A DNA stretch of 33,563 nucleotides from Melioribacter roseus (GTDB lineage Bacteria > Bacteroidota > Ignavibacteria > Ignavibacteriales > Melioribacteraceae), in the NCBI GenBank assembly GCA_020722085.1, contig DYLN01000010.1, positions 16,797 to 50,359 of the forward strand, given 5' to 3'. Every line of letters starts with the position of its first letter. Within the stretch, counting starts at the first letter, position 1. Both the position numbers and the translations under genes were made by a program. The notes below the pieces were generated by a model. It was not told where the DNA came from, searched no databases, and worked only from the letters and a program-made list of their open reading frames with translations. Of the stretch, positions 17,403 to 25,109 are shown in pieces.

Positions 17403-18518
17403 TTACAAAATACTGGCTTCTTTTTGTACCGGAGACTTTTTGTTTAATATTAAGCGGCAGATTTCAAAAACATCTTCAACAGTTACATCATCGGTGATAT
17501 CGGATTTTTTCACAAAATATTTATTAGGACCCATCGGCGCCCAGTTATAAGGATTCGTAGGACCAAAAATTGAAATTTGGGGTGTATCTGTTGCCCCCGC
17601 TGCGTGCATTACTCCCGTATCATTAGTAATAAATAAATCTGACAACGAAATTAATGCTGTTAATTCCGGAATCGTATGATCTATAAAAGAACCCGTTTTT
17701 ACTTTTAATCTACTTTTTATTTGGTTGATCTCGTACACATCTTTTTTAGTTCCGGTAAAATAAAAAGCAGCATCTACGATTTGGAGAATTTTTTCCATCA
17801 GTTCTAAAAATTTTTGCGGGGACCATTTGTTCAAGCGTTTGCCGGCACCTATGTGCAAACCTATTACTTTCTGCCTGCTGTTCTTAAAGGAATTAAGAAA
17901 CTCCTTAACAGATTTTATATCGTTTTGGTCAAATGTTATTAGCGTTCTTAAGTTTTTGGTACTTATCCCAAACGGTCTTAAAATATCCTGTACAAAATCA
18001 GAAACATGAACATCCGGGTATTTCCGCCAATCGAGTTTAATTCTAAAATGGAAAAGTTCACCTAAGTCATTATCTTTGCCACTCAAAGAAGCAGGACCGA
18101 TTTTCATTTTAGCATCCGATAATCCGGCAAGCAGGCAACTCGTTCTGGAAACTGCAACAGTAGCCGGAACTATCGCAAGATCGTAGTTATTTTTCAATAC
18201 TTTCCTAAGTTTATCAAAATATATAGGATTAAATAACTTCTTTTTATCAAAGACAAATAATCTATCAACATAATTATTTTTTGTAACAGCATAATAATTT
18301 TCCGGCGAGGCAATTAATGTCAATCGGCAACCGGTGAATTTTTCTTTGACAGCTCTAAACAAGGGAACTGTGGCAAGCATATCCCCGAACTGGTTATGCT
18401 GCCTGATAATTAAAATGTTTTTCGGTTCACCCAGATTTTTACCGTTTAATTCTTTTACAGCAAGAATTTTTTTTATAATCTTTACAAAGATGTTTTGAAA
18501 AATTTTTCTAGCCGGCAT
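17403..18518 (-). CDS. glycosyltransferase family 9 protein (heptosyltransferase-like)
   Basis: A 371-residue GT-B enzyme of the ADP-heptose:LPS heptosyltransferase family. The N-terminal domain begins ILIIRQHNQFGDMLATVPLF (residues 35-54), the usual acceptor-side loop. The C-terminal donor domain has GLHIGAGKRLNKWSP and then ITNDTGVMHAAGATDTPQIS followed by IFGPTNPYNW, which carry the nucleotide-sugar contacts. It probably adds a sugar to lipopolysaccharide core or a related surface glycan at the inner membrane face. The donor sugar is unknown. The start is ATG. Confidence 0.9.
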   Translation of the reverse strand: MPARKIFQNIFVKIIKKILAVKELNGKNLGEPKNILIIRQHNQFGDMLATVPLFRAVKEKFTGCRLTLIASPENYYAVTKNNYVDRLFVFDKKKLFNPIYFDKLRKVLKNNYDLAIVPATVAVSRTSCLLAGLSDAKMKIGPASLSGKDNDLGELFHFRIKLDWRKYPDVHVSDFVQDILRPFGISTKNLRTLITFDQNDIKSVKEFLNSFKNSRQKVIGLHIGAGKRLNKWSPQKFLELMEKILQIVDAAFYFTGTKKDVYEINQIKSRLKVKTGSFIDHTIPELTALISLSDLFITNDTGVMHAAGATDTPQISIFGPTNPYNWAPMGPNKYFVKKSDITDDVTVEDVFEICRLILNKKSPVQKEASIL

Positions 18519-18524
18519 TAGATT

Positions 18525-18752
18525 TTAATGTGATTGCTTTTTCTTATTATTTTCCAAGTCTTCAAACTCTGCATCAATAATATCTTCTTTGTTAATTTTA
18601 TAACCGGAACCATTATTATCGTGTGATGTTTTTATTTTAGCTTCGTTGTCGGCATCCAGGCTCTTTTCTTCGGAAAAATATCTTGCGACATATTTTATAA
18701 CCTTGAAAATAAAATAGAAAACAAGCGACCAAAAAATAAATCTTATTAACAC
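18525..18752 (-). CDS. small single-span membrane protein (DUF4834-like)
   Basis: A 75-residue protein with one N-terminal membrane helix (RFIFWSLVFYFIFKVIKYVA, about residues 4-23) and an acidic, lysine-rich cytoplasmic tail. The tail contains INKEDIIDAEFEDLE, which resembles the tail of small Bacteroidota proteins grouped as DUF4834. No function is known. The start is GTG, one base after the stop codon of the deoxynucleoside kinase gene, and it ends 6 bases before the GT9 gene, so it is part of the same operon. Confidence 0.7.
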   Translation of the reverse strand: MLIRFIFWSLVFYFIFKVIKYVARYFSEEKSLDADNEAKIKTSHDNNGSGYKINKEDIIDAEFEDLENNKKKQSH

Positions 18753-18753
18753 T

Positions 18754-19398
18754 TCATCCTCTCGTTTCTGGATTAAAATATTCTATAAAACCTCTATCAT
18801 CGCGGAAAATTTGTTTATACAACACTTCAAAATCATCCTTATTACTTACAAAATCAATATCGTTCGAATTAACAATAAGCAGCGGAGTATTATTGTACTT
18901 GAAAAAGAAATTATTGTATGCTTCGGAAAGTTCGGTTAAATAAGAGCGAGTTAAATTTCTTTCTATTTTTCTTCCCCTTTTTCTAACATTGGAAATTAAC
19001 CTGTCGACTCCCGATTGCAGATAAATTACCAGATCGGGCTTAGGAATATTACGTTCCAGCAGCGGGAAAATAGTTTCGTAAAGTTTCAGTTCCTCCCCCG
19101 ATAAATTCAGATAAGCAAATATTTTATCTTTTTCGAAAATATAATCCGACACAATGAAAGAAGAAAATAAGTTTTCTTGATTCAATACCTGCAGTTGCTT
19201 AAATCGATTAATTAGAAAAAACATTTGAGTTTGAAAAGCATATCTTTTTCTATCCTCGTAAAATTTTTCGAGGAAAGGATTCGATTCAAATTCTTCAAGG
19301 ACAAGATTTGCTTTAAGCTTATCAGAAAGCTTTTGTGCAAGTGTTGTTTTGCCTGCACCGATTACACCTTCAATAGCAATATACCTTAATTCTGCCAC
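18754..19398 (-). CDS. deoxynucleoside kinase
   Basis: A 214-residue kinase of the dNK (dGK/dAK/dCK) family. The P-loop is GVIGAGKTT at residues 11-19, followed by a short LEEFESNPFLEKFY stretch that lines the nucleoside site. RFKQLQ, the SDYIFEKDKIFA segment and the lid region RKRGRKIERNLTRSYL are typical. It phosphorylates salvaged deoxynucleosides at the 5' position, with ATP as donor; base preference is not clear. The start is GTG. It sits directly after folK, an arrangement I regard as common but cannot check here. Confidence 0.9.
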   Translation of the reverse strand: MAELRYIAIEGVIGAGKTTLAQKLSDKLKANLVLEEFESNPFLEKFYEDRKRYAFQTQMFFLINRFKQLQVLNQENLFSSFIVSDYIFEKDKIFAYLNLSGEELKLYETIFPLLERNIPKPDLVIYLQSGVDRLISNVRKRGRKIERNLTRSYLTELSEAYNNFFFKYNNTPLLIVNSNDIDFVSNKDDFEVLYKQIFRDDRGFIEYFNPETRG

Positions 19399-19411
19399 GT
19401 TTATTTAGTGT

Positions 19412-19915
19412 TTATTCGTAATTAAACTGAAATTTACAAATAATATTTTTTGGAAGGGAAGAAAAATCTAACTCTTTTATACTTTTTCCTAACAGAGGGT
19501 GAACAAAATCCGGGTCAAGTTCCATCATCGGCACAAGCACAAAATCTCTGTTTAATAAATCTTTATGAGGTATTTCTATTTCCGGGTCTGAATAAATTGT
19601 ATCATTATAAAAAATAATATCAATATCGATTTCCCGCGGCTGCCACTTTTTGTTAAATTTGATTCTGCCGGTTTCCTTTTCGATTCTTTTTAATTCGCTT
19701 AACAAACTTTTTATGTCGTGCCCAGTAGTAATTTCAATCACTAAATTATAAAAATCATTTTGATTTGTGTTGCCATAAGGTTTTGTCTCGTAGAGGGATG
19801 AGACTTTCTTAATGGTTGTTTCCTTAAGTTCACTTATCTTTTTTAGTGCACCCTTAAGATATTCTTCTCTGTTCCCTTTGTTAGAACCGAGGGCAAGAAA
19901 AACCTTATTTTCCAT
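19412..19915 (-). CDS. folK: 2-amino-4-hydroxy-6-hydroxymethyldihydropteridine pyrophosphokinase
   Basis: A 167-residue HPPK. It starts with FLALGSNKGNREEYL, and SSLYETKPYG and the ATP-site segment KWQPREIDIDIIFYND are clear. IPHKDLLNRDFVLVPMMELD completes the family pattern. It transfers pyrophosphate from ATP to 6-hydroxymethyl-dihydropterin in folate synthesis, the step before dihydropteroate synthase. It overlaps folB, the preceding pathway step, by 11 bases. The start is ATG. Confidence 0.96.
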   Translation of the reverse strand: MENKVFLALGSNKGNREEYLKGALKKISELKETTIKKVSSLYETKPYGNTNQNDFYNLVIEITTGHDIKSLLSELKRIEKETGRIKFNKKWQPREIDIDIIFYNDTIYSDPEIEIPHKDLLNRDFVLVPMMELDPDFVHPLLGKSIKELDFSSLPKNIICKFQFNYE

Positions 19916-20273
19916 TTTCTTTTATTACCTCTGCTTCTACATAATCAATTACACCCCCCACAGGCACGTGATGTTTTCTAACGCGAACGGCAATTTTCTG
20001 AATAGCAGGATATCTTTTTAACAATTCATCTGCGATTAAAGCAGCAAGCGATTCAATCAAATAGTACTTTTTAGCATGAACAACGTCGTTTATATATTTA
20101 TAAACTTCGTTATAGTTGATCGTATGTTTAAGACTGTCTTTTTTAGCAGCTTCTGTAAAGTCGGTATAAATATCAACATCGGCTTCAAATTTCCCGCCCA
20201 TGTTTTGTTCTTCCTGCATCGCTCCATGGTAAGCATAAAAAGTAGCATTTTTCAATCGAATTACATTGATCAT
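19905..20273 (-). CDS. folB: dihydroneopterin aldolase
   Basis: A 122-residue protein of the tunnelling-fold FolB family. Signatures are the YAYHGAMQEEQNMGGKFEADV stretch around residues 13-33, which opens the active site, and TINYNEVYKYIN, LIESLAALIADELL and the late VRVRKHHVPVGG. It cleaves dihydroneopterin to 6-hydroxymethyl-dihydropterin and glycolaldehyde. The gene overlaps folK, consistent with coupled translation. The start is ATG. The 88-base gap upstream shows no clear promoter. Confidence 0.95.
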   Translation of the reverse strand: MINVIRLKNATFYAYHGAMQEEQNMGGKFEADVDIYTDFTEAAKKDSLKHTINYNEVYKYINDVVHAKKYYLIESLAALIADELLKRYPAIQKIAVRVRKHHVPVGGVIDYVEAEVIKENGK

Positions 20274-20361
20274 TTATAAACCGTGAGCAAGTTTGAATAA
20301 GTAATTTTTTTGTTGTTTAAAGTTAGCAAATAAAATTTCAATTAACACAAGTGAATTTGTC

Positions 20362-21096
20362 TTATTCTTTTAGCGCAATAATGCCAAGTGCTCTGCCGGA
20401 CTTTTCACCATCTCTTCTGTACGAATGGAGTAATTCTTTCTCTTCAAACGTACACAAGCTGCTTTTTTCGATATTTGTTTCAGGAATACCTGCATCAATC
20501 AGCATGTCGAAATTTGCCCCGGCAACATCTAAAAGGAACTTATTGTTTTTAGGTATTAAATATTTTTTGTCAAATAACTGAGCAACTTCTTTACCGACTT
20601 CGTAATTTTTTTGGGATATGGAAGGACCGATATAGACAAATAAATCACTAGGTTTTGAATTGAACTCGTTCTTTAATTTTACCAAAGTTTTGGCTAATAT
20701 TTTTTTGCTCGTACCCCGCCAGCCGGAGTGAACCGCGGCAATTATTTTATTTTTTGAATCGTAGACAAACACTGTTGTACAATCTGCAGTAGAAACTGCC
20801 AGTCCGATTTTTCTTTTTGCTGTTATCATTGCATCGCTCACACCGTTAAAACCGGGCTTATCCACAATTTTGATTATGTCGCAGTGAATCTGATTTTGAT
20901 ATGCAATTCGGTTATCTTCTAAACCAATTTGCCGGAGAAAATAATGTCTGTTTTCTTTTACAATTTCCGGATCATCGTTTACATTAAATGAAAGATTAAA
21001 ATAGAAGGGTGCAGTTCTTCCCAATCCTATTTTTGTAGACATACCGAAAACAATTTCTGGAAATTGCCGGAAAAGCAAACTGGAGATTATTTGCAT
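20362..21096 (-). CDS. pgeF: peptidoglycan editing factor PgeF (YfiH, DUF152)
   Basis: A 244-residue laccase-like domain protein. Metal ligands of the YfiH family are visible as His71 (QNQIHCD), Cys106 (STADCTTVFVYD) and His123 (AAVHSGWRGT). SLCTFEEKELLHSYRRDG near the C terminus is also typical. In E. coli the protein removes misincorporated residues from peptidoglycan precursors; purine nucleoside phosphorylase or polyphenol oxidase activity has been reported for relatives. The start is ATG. The gene lies 19 bases downstream of the methionine gamma-lyase-like gene. Confidence 0.93.
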   Translation of the reverse strand: MQIISSLLFRQFPEIVFGMSTKIGLGRTAPFYFNLSFNVNDDPEIVKENRHYFLRQIGLEDNRIAYQNQIHCDIIKIVDKPGFNGVSDAMITAKRKIGLAVSTADCTTVFVYDSKNKIIAAVHSGWRGTSKKILAKTLVKLKNEFNSKPSDLFVYIGPSISQKNYEVGKEVAQLFDKKYLIPKNNKFLLDVAGANFDMLIDAGIPETNIEKSSLCTFEEKELLHSYRRDGEKSGRALGIIALKE

Positions 21097-21115
21097 AAGT
21101 AGTCTTTCTTACCAG

Positions 21116-22441
21116 CTATATTGACTTCAATGCTTCATCTAAATCGAGTAAAAGATCATCTGGATTTTCAAGACCGATTGCAATTCTAATTCCACCGGCG
21201 TCAATTCCCCTGTTTGCTAGTTCTTCAGGCGGAACAACCGAATGTGTCATTGAAGCAGGATGCTCAACTAAAGTTCGTGTATGTCCCAGACTAACTGCAA
21301 GTGTCATAGTATAAGCATTGTCTGCAACGTAATCCATAAATTTTCTTCCGTTGTCTTTGCTTTCTGCCGGTGTATTTCCCTTAATGACGAAATAAATTAA
21401 AGCGCCTGGGGCAAAGTTGCCGCTGAAATCAACCATCTGTTTCCTTGCCGTTTCATAACCTCTGAAATTAGGCAGACCGGGATAATTAACAAACTCAACT
21501 TTAGAATTAGAGTTTAAAAACTCGGCAATCTGCATAGCAGTTTTGATCTGCTGTTTTTGTCTGAGAGCTAAACTTGGCAGTCCGTAAGTTAAAATAGACC
21601 ACGCATTTTTTGCACTTAAAACTCCACCAAAATCTTTCCTAATCAGATGTAAAATATCCCGAAATTTCTTTTTACCAATAACAGCTCCACCCATGTCTGT
21701 TCCGAATCCCCCGATTCCTTTTGTTAAAGAATGAACAACAAAATCAGCACCAAATTCTATCGGTCTCTGGCAGTACGGAGTTGAAAAAGTATTATCAATT
21801 ACAATATAGACTTTATTCTTATCGCCGCGGGATTTATTTATTTGATCAACAATTTTTCTTACAGCAGCAATATCAATTATATCGAGATTAGGATTTGAAG
21901 GAGTTTCAAAATAAACTACTCTAGTTTTTTCGGTAAGCGCATTAAAAATATTTTCAGGAATAGTAAGATCAATGGGATTCCATTTAATATTATAACGCGG
22001 ATACCAATTTTTGAGCAATGAAATTGTACATCCGTACAGAGTATTATGAGAAATTATCTCATCGCCTGCTACAGTTAAAATTCCCAGCACACCAGAGATT
22101 GCTGCCATGCCAGACGAAAAGCTGACAGCCATTTCACCTTTTTCTACATAAGCGAGGTTTTCTTCGAGCATATCTTTATTCGGTTCACCAAGACGATCAT
22201 AAATAAAAATCGGTGCATGTTCGCCAAATTCTTCGGTATGAGCAAACTGAGTAAAGCCTTGCGCACCTCTTTCGACGGAATCCAAACGAAATGTTGTTGA
22301 AGACGATATTGGCGCAGTTACGTGGTGAGAATAATCCCACTTATCCGATACGTCTTTGCCATAAATTATATGAGTATCCATTGAGTACTTAGTATCGTCA
22401 ATATCTGCTTTGCGACTTTTTATTTTGACATTGTTGGACAT
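21116..22441 (-). CDS. PLP-dependent Cys/Met metabolism enzyme, methionine gamma-lyase-like
   Basis: A 441-residue member of the Cys/Met PLP family. The Schiff-base lysine is Lys241 in VVHSLTKGIGG, the aspartate site is IDNTFSTPY, and FSSGMAAISG is the phosphate-binding region. TLYGCT (134-139) puts a cysteine at residue 138, where methionine gamma-lyases have their catalytic cysteine and most cystathionine enzymes have glycine. After the lysine the usual KYLNGHGD is replaced by KGIGGFGTD. It may therefore cleave methionine or homocysteine to a keto acid, ammonia and a thiol; O-acetylhomoserine sulfhydrylase is an alternative. The N-terminal 20 residues are extra. The start is ATG with GGGAGG upstream. 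Confidence 0.85.
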   Translation of the reverse strand: MSNNVKIKSRKADIDDTKYSMDTHIIYGKDVSDKWDYSHHVTAPISSSTTFRLDSVERGAQGFTQFAHTEEFGEHAPIFIYDRLGEPNKDMLEENLAYVEKGEMAVSFSSGMAAISGVLGILTVAGDEIISHNTLYGCTISLLKNWYPRYNIKWNPIDLTIPENIFNALTEKTRVVYFETPSNPNLDIIDIAAVRKIVDQINKSRGDKNKVYIVIDNTFSTPYCQRPIEFGADFVVHSLTKGIGGFGTDMGGAVIGKKKFRDILHLIRKDFGGVLSAKNAWSILTYGLPSLALRQKQQIKTAMQIAEFLNSNSKVEFVNYPGLPNFRGYETARKQMVDFSGNFAPGALIYFVIKGNTPAESKDNGRKFMDYVADNAYTMTLAVSLGHTRTLVEHPASMTHSVVPPEELANRGIDAGGIRIAIGLENPDDLLLDLDEALKSI

Positions 22442-22445
22442 AATG

Positions 22446-22474
22446 CCTCCCTTGCATAAATTTTACAATGCAAG
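22446..22474 (-). promoter_or_regulatory. inverted repeat abutting the ribosome binding site of the methionine gamma-lyase-like gene
   Basis: The minus strand reads CTTGCAT (22474-22468), a 10-base spacer, then ATGCAAG (22457-22451), a perfect 7-base inverted repeat. Its last base is shared with the Shine-Dalgarno GGGAGG (22451-22446), four bases before the ATG. In RNA the hairpin would reach the ribosome site; in DNA it could be an operator. No function is established. Confidence 0.5.
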
Positions 22475-22519
22475 TTAATAATTTGCAGATCGGGATTCTA
22501 ACTATATCGGAGACATTGT

Positions 22520-23653
22520 CTATTTAAGAGCATGCTCAATATCGGCAATAAGGTCCTCAACATCTTCAATCCCAACAGAGAATCTAATTAATCCTTCGGT
22601 AATACCGAGTTTTTCTCTTTCTCTTTTAGGAATAGAAGCATGAGTCATTGAGGCAGGATGTGAAATTAAACTTTCAACTCCACCCAAACTTTCGCCGAGA
22701 GTAAAAACTTTAACCCGATTCAAAACTTTCTTTGCTGATTTTAAGTCACCGAAATCGGCAGTAATCATGCCGCCATAACCACTCATTTGTCTTTTAGCCA
22801 AGCTATAATGGGGATGATTTCGGAGTCCCGGATAAATAACTTTTTTTACTTTAGGATTTTCCGACAGAAATTTTGCAATTCGTTTTGCATTTTCGTTGTG
22901 CTGTTTCATTCTTACAGCTAGAGTTTTAGTTGCCCTCAATGTAAGCCAGCAGTCAAAAGGTGAAGGCACGGCACCGATTGCATTCTGTAAATAACGAATG
23001 CGTTCATGAATTTTAGGATTATTAGTAATAACTATACCGCCTATTACATCGCTGTGACCGTTAATATATTTTGTTGTGCTGTGAAGGACTACATCTATTC
23101 CAAACAAAAGCGGTTTTTGAAAGTAGGGAGTCATAAATGTATTATCGACAACACTAATCAAATCATATTTTTTACAAATGCCTTTCACTGTTCTCAAATC
23201 GGTAAGTCTCAGCATCGGGTTAGTCGGCGTCTCAATGTAAATAAGCTTTGTATTCGGTCTTACTGCCTTTCTTATTTTTACAACATTTGATGTATCAACC
23301 CACGAAAATTCCAGTCCATAATCTTTGAATATCAATTCCATTAAACGGTATGTACCCCCGTAGACATTTTCTGTTGCAATAATATGATCACCGGATTTCA
23401 CAAGACCGAGTATTGACTGGATAGCTGCAAGTCCAGAAGCAAAAGCTATACCGTATTTCCCTTTTTCAAGAGCAGCAATATTTTTTTCAAGCGCTTCTCG
23501 AGTAAGGTTGTGAGTTCTGCCGTATTCGTAACCTTTATTTACACCCAAAGCATCCTGGGCATAAGTGGAGGTTTGATAGATCGGCGTTATTACTGCCCCG
23601 GTTGTCGGGTCAGGAATTTGTCCCGCATGAATTGCATCTGTTGAAAATCCCAT
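22520..23653 (-). CDS. cystathionine gamma-lyase / gamma-synthase
   Basis: A 377-residue PLP enzyme of the transsulfuration family. The lysine is Lys195 in VLHSTTKYINGHSD; EYGRTHNLTREALEKNIAAL near 43-62 gives the tyrosine and arginine that bind the cofactor phosphate, and ENVYGGTYRL (95-104) has glycine where methionine gamma-lyases have cysteine. The end contains SLGGVESLISHPASMTHASI, the substrate-binding arginine/serine region of CGL and CGS. It is placed 15 bases after a cystathionine beta-synthase gene, so lyase activity, which forms cysteine from cystathionine, is the likelier role. The start is ATG with GGGAG upstream. Confidence 0.9.
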   Translation of the reverse strand: MGFSTDAIHAGQIPDPTTGAVITPIYQTSTYAQDALGVNKGYEYGRTHNLTREALEKNIAALEKGKYGIAFASGLAAIQSILGLVKSGDHIIATENVYGGTYRLMELIFKDYGLEFSWVDTSNVVKIRKAVRPNTKLIYIETPTNPMLRLTDLRTVKGICKKYDLISVVDNTFMTPYFQKPLLFGIDVVLHSTTKYINGHSDVIGGIVITNNPKIHERIRYLQNAIGAVPSPFDCWLTLRATKTLAVRMKQHNENAKRIAKFLSENPKVKKVIYPGLRNHPHYSLAKRQMSGYGGMITADFGDLKSAKKVLNRVKVFTLGESLGGVESLISHPASMTHASIPKREREKLGITEGLIRFSVGIEDVEDLIADIEHALK

Positions 23654-23668
23654 TTAACTCCCTTTTTG

Positions 23669-25030
23669 TTATTCAAAATCAATTAAATCATATCTTGTAA
23701 TAATATCGGTTATTCTTCCGAAATTACTAACTAGCACTGCCGGTGCTTCTTTTAAGGCATTTCTTACCTCGGCAATACTGGATTTAGCATCTAATACCCG
23801 AAAACTTTCTTCCATAATTTCTTTTACAGGTGCATCAAGCATTTTGGGGTCATCAAGCATCCGCGAAAGAACATGTCCTTCTCTCAAACTGCCGACCGGT
23901 TTCAAACTCCCATTGAGTACTGGCAGATAAGTAAATCCTTTGCTGCTCATTATCTTTAACGCTTGGCGGATTGTAGCATTATCGTGCACATAAACCATCC
24001 CTCCGAATCCTTTTCTTTTTTTATTATAAGAAATATCTCCGAGAACTTTCACTTCTGTATCAAGCATTCTATTCATCTGGAGCCATGCTTCATTATAAAC
24101 TTTGGAAAGATATCTTTCACCGGTATCGCAAACAATAAATACTATTACATCGTTTTCTGTTAAATTTTTTGCAATTTCCAGAACCACATGAACAATTGTG
24201 CCGGTGCTTCCACCGCAAAAAATTCCTTCTTCTTTGGTCAATCTTCTTGCGGCAGCAAAAGAATCTTTATCACTTATATTTATAATTTTATCGATATACT
24301 GAAAATGTACGTTTGCGGGCAAACAATCCTGACCAATGCCTTCTACCAGATAAGGAGTACCCTTAATTATTTCGCCGGTTTCTTTGTAATGTTTGAATAT
24401 TGAACCAATCGGGTCGGCGCCAATTACTTGAATATTAGGATTTTTTTCTTTGAGAAATCTACCTGTCCCGCTGATTGTGCCGCCGGTTCCGATACTGGAA
24501 ACAAAATGAGTAATCTTGCCTTTTGTTTGTCTCCAGATTTCCGGGCCTGTAGTTCTATAATGCATTTCAGGATTAGAAGGATTCCCGTATTGATACGCAA
24601 AAACCGAATTAGGCGTTTCCTCATGAATTCTTCTCGCCACATTCACATAATATTCGGGATGGTCGGGTTCGTAAGTATTCGGAACAACAATCACATCTGC
24701 ACCGAATGCTTTCAAGTAATTAATTTTTTCCGAACTGACTTTATCGGTGCAAACAAAAAGGCATCTATAACCTTTCACAGCAGCAGTAATTGCCAGACCA
24801 ATCCCTGTATTGCCGCTTGTTGCTTCTATTATTGTTCCCCCGGGTTTAAGTGTACCTTTTTTTTCGGCATCAACTATCATGCTGTAACCTATTCTGTCTT
24901 TTACGCTTCCGCCCGGGTTAGCCGATTCCAGCTTAGCAAATATCTGCGGTCTTAATCCTTTGTTTATTTTGTTGATTTTAATTAACGGTGTATTGCCTAT
25001 CAAATCAAGAATTGTGTCTTTATATTCCAA
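23669..25030 (-). CDS. cystathionine beta-synthase with C-terminal CBS domains
   Basis: A 453-residue fold-II PLP enzyme. The lysine is Lys44 in SANPGGSVKDRIG; EATSGNTGIGLAI binds substrate carboxylate and SSIGTGGTISGTGRF the cofactor phosphate. From about residue 330 two CBS modules follow (VHDNATIRQALKIMSSKGF, then VKEIMEESFRVLDAKSSI), as in eukaryotic and some bacterial cystathionine beta-synthases. It joins homocysteine and serine to cystathionine. The CBS region may respond to a ligand such as AdoMet. The start is TTG; no ATG lies in frame nearby, and AAAGG is seven bases upstream. Confidence 0.92.
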   Translation of the reverse strand: MEYKDTILDLIGNTPLIKINKINKGLRPQIFAKLESANPGGSVKDRIGYSMIVDAEKKGTLKPGGTIIEATSGNTGIGLAITAAVKGYRCLFVCTDKVSSEKINYLKAFGADVIVVPNTYEPDHPEYYVNVARRIHEETPNSVFAYQYGNPSNPEMHYRTTGPEIWRQTKGKITHFVSSIGTGGTISGTGRFLKEKNPNIQVIGADPIGSIFKHYKETGEIIKGTPYLVEGIGQDCLPANVHFQYIDKIINISDKDSFAAARRLTKEEGIFCGGSTGTIVHVVLEIAKNLTENDVIVFIVCDTGERYLSKVYNEAWLQMNRMLDTEVKVLGDISYNKKRKGFGGMVYVHDNATIRQALKIMSSKGFTYLPVLNGSLKPVGSLREGHVLSRMLDDPKMLDAPVKEIMEESFRVLDAKSSIAEVRNALKEAPAVLVSNFGRITDIITRYDLIDFE

Positions 25031-25109
25031 TCCTATGCCTTTATAAAATACTTTTTAAATATTCTTTTAAAAAATTAACCGCAAAGTTAACCAATTTACT
25101 TGTTTATTT

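Noticed and set aside
24428-24955. A 175-codon plus-strand frame opposite the cystathionine beta-synthase gene
   Set aside because: It is antisense to a fully conserved catalytic domain and has no ribosome site or recognisable motif.
25082-25089. TAACTTTG upstream of the CBS gene as a -7 promoter element
   Set aside because: The nearest upstream TTG is 26 bases away, outside the usual spacing, so I did not list it as a promoter.
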